32,373 bases of DNA, from positions 1-32,373 of the forward strand of contig PWHE01000029.1 of the NCBI GenBank assembly GCA_003554735.1, in the 5' to 3' direction. Origin of the DNA: Mollicutes bacterium. Lineage in GTDB: Bacteria; Bacillota_I; Bacilli_A; Izemoplasmatales; Izemoplasmataceae. Positions 32,104 through 32,373 of the stretch are shown in pieces (the first letter of the stretch is position 1; each line of letters opens with the position of its first letter). The translations under genes and the position numbers were made by a program. A model generated the notes under the pieces. That model was not told the origin of the DNA, searched no databases, and saw only the letters and a list, made by a program, of their open reading frames with translations.

Positions 32104-32373
32104 TTAAAGGTCGTCGCCGTATTCGTCAAGGAAGTCGAGGATCGGCTGTTCTCTTAAGAACGTGTCGCGGTCGTCCTCTTCATAATCGGTCTCATCGAAG
32201 TAATCTTCAGGCTCCACTAGTGGGACCTCGTTTTCTATGAATGTTTCAATCTGGTCGGTCAGGACGTTGCGGACGATCATGGATTCGATCACGGTTTCTT
32301 GTTCGGATTCGCTCAGGTTGTTGATCGCTTCAAGATCGAAATCGACATTGGTGAAATCGCCGCTGCCGGTTTG
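32104..32373 (-). CDS. C-terminal part of an acidic protein, cut by the window edge
   Basis: The frame is open from the TAA at 32104-32106 to the end of the window, giving the last 89 residues of a larger protein. It is strongly acidic, with runs such as EPEDYFDETDYEEDDRD, and ends EYGDDL. An in-frame GTG at 32292 is not the start, because the frame continues upstream with plausible coding sequence (FTNVDFDLEAINNLSE). No motif is recognised. It precedes the lipoprotein gene and may form a transcription unit with it. Confidence 0.7.
   Translation of the reverse strand, partial: QTGSGDFTNVDFDLEAINNLSESEQETVIESMIVRNVLTDQIETFIENEVPLVEPEDYFDETDYEEDDRDTFLREQPILDFLDEYGDDL

Overview
The window is a bacterial chromosome segment from a low-to-mid GC Gram-positive-type organism. 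Shine-Dalgarno sites are strong (AAGGAGG type), TATAAT promoters and rho-independent terminators are common, TGA is a stop codon, and there is a lipoprotein with an 'LTAC' lipobox. The enzymes (oxygen-independent purine breakdown, PreA-like Fe-S flavoprotein, molybdenum hydroxylases) suggest an anaerobic fermenter in Bacillota or the non-parasitic Mycoplasmatota (Izemoplasma/Acholeplasma-like). The lineage is inferred and not proven. No mobile element, phage gene or CRISPR array was seen.

Left two thirds (about 47-19900): what looks like one 18-gene operon on the minus strand, transcribed from an extended -10 promoter near 19890 to a hairpin terminator at 53-81. In transcription order it encodes: a MocA-type molybdenum cofactor nucleotidyltransferase; molybdenum hydroxylase set 1 (FAD, 2Fe-2S, Mo subunits); a small membrane protein; an XdhC-family maturation factor; a P-loop NTPase; a hydantoinase (HyuA-like); an SsnA-like amidohydrolase; a PreA-like flavo-Fe-S protein; molybdenum hydroxylase set 2 (Mo, 2Fe-2S, FAD); adenine deaminase; two different fold-type II PLP enzymes; a YgeY-like M20 hydrolase; and a YgeW-like knotted carbamoyltransferase. 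Nearly all junctions overlap or lie within about 25 bases. This is a compact variant of the anaerobic purine/urate utilisation clusters known from E. coli (ygeW-ygeX-ygeY-hyuA-ygfK-ssnA-xdh) and gut anaerobes. The inferred flow is adenine to hypoxanthine (Ade), hydroxylation or reduction at the purine ring (two Mo enzymes, PreA-like protein), ring opening (HyuA, SsnA), cleavage of ureido/amino acid intermediates (YgeY, PLP enzymes) and recovery of carbamoyl phosphate (YgeW). Missing from the window are canonical YgeX (DpaL), YgfK, YqeB, YqeC, PreT, carbamate kinase and a purine permease.

Middle (20050-24700): housekeeping genes on the minus strand: cardiolipin synthase, tRNA-Ser(GGA), bifunctional NAD(P)H-hydrate repair enzyme, uracil phosphoribosyltransferase and a guanylate-kinase-like protein, each with recognisable promoters or terminators.

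Right part (24700-32373): a Castor/Pollux-type RCK channel-like protein divergent from an alpha/beta hydrolase with an Asp nucleophile (the only plus-strand gene), a BCCT betaine-type transporter, a 2'-5' RNA ligase-like phosphodiesterase (ThpR), a large lipoprotein with two InlB-B-like repeats, and the C-terminal end of an acidic protein cut by the window edge. No gene-free stretch exceeds about 230 bases.
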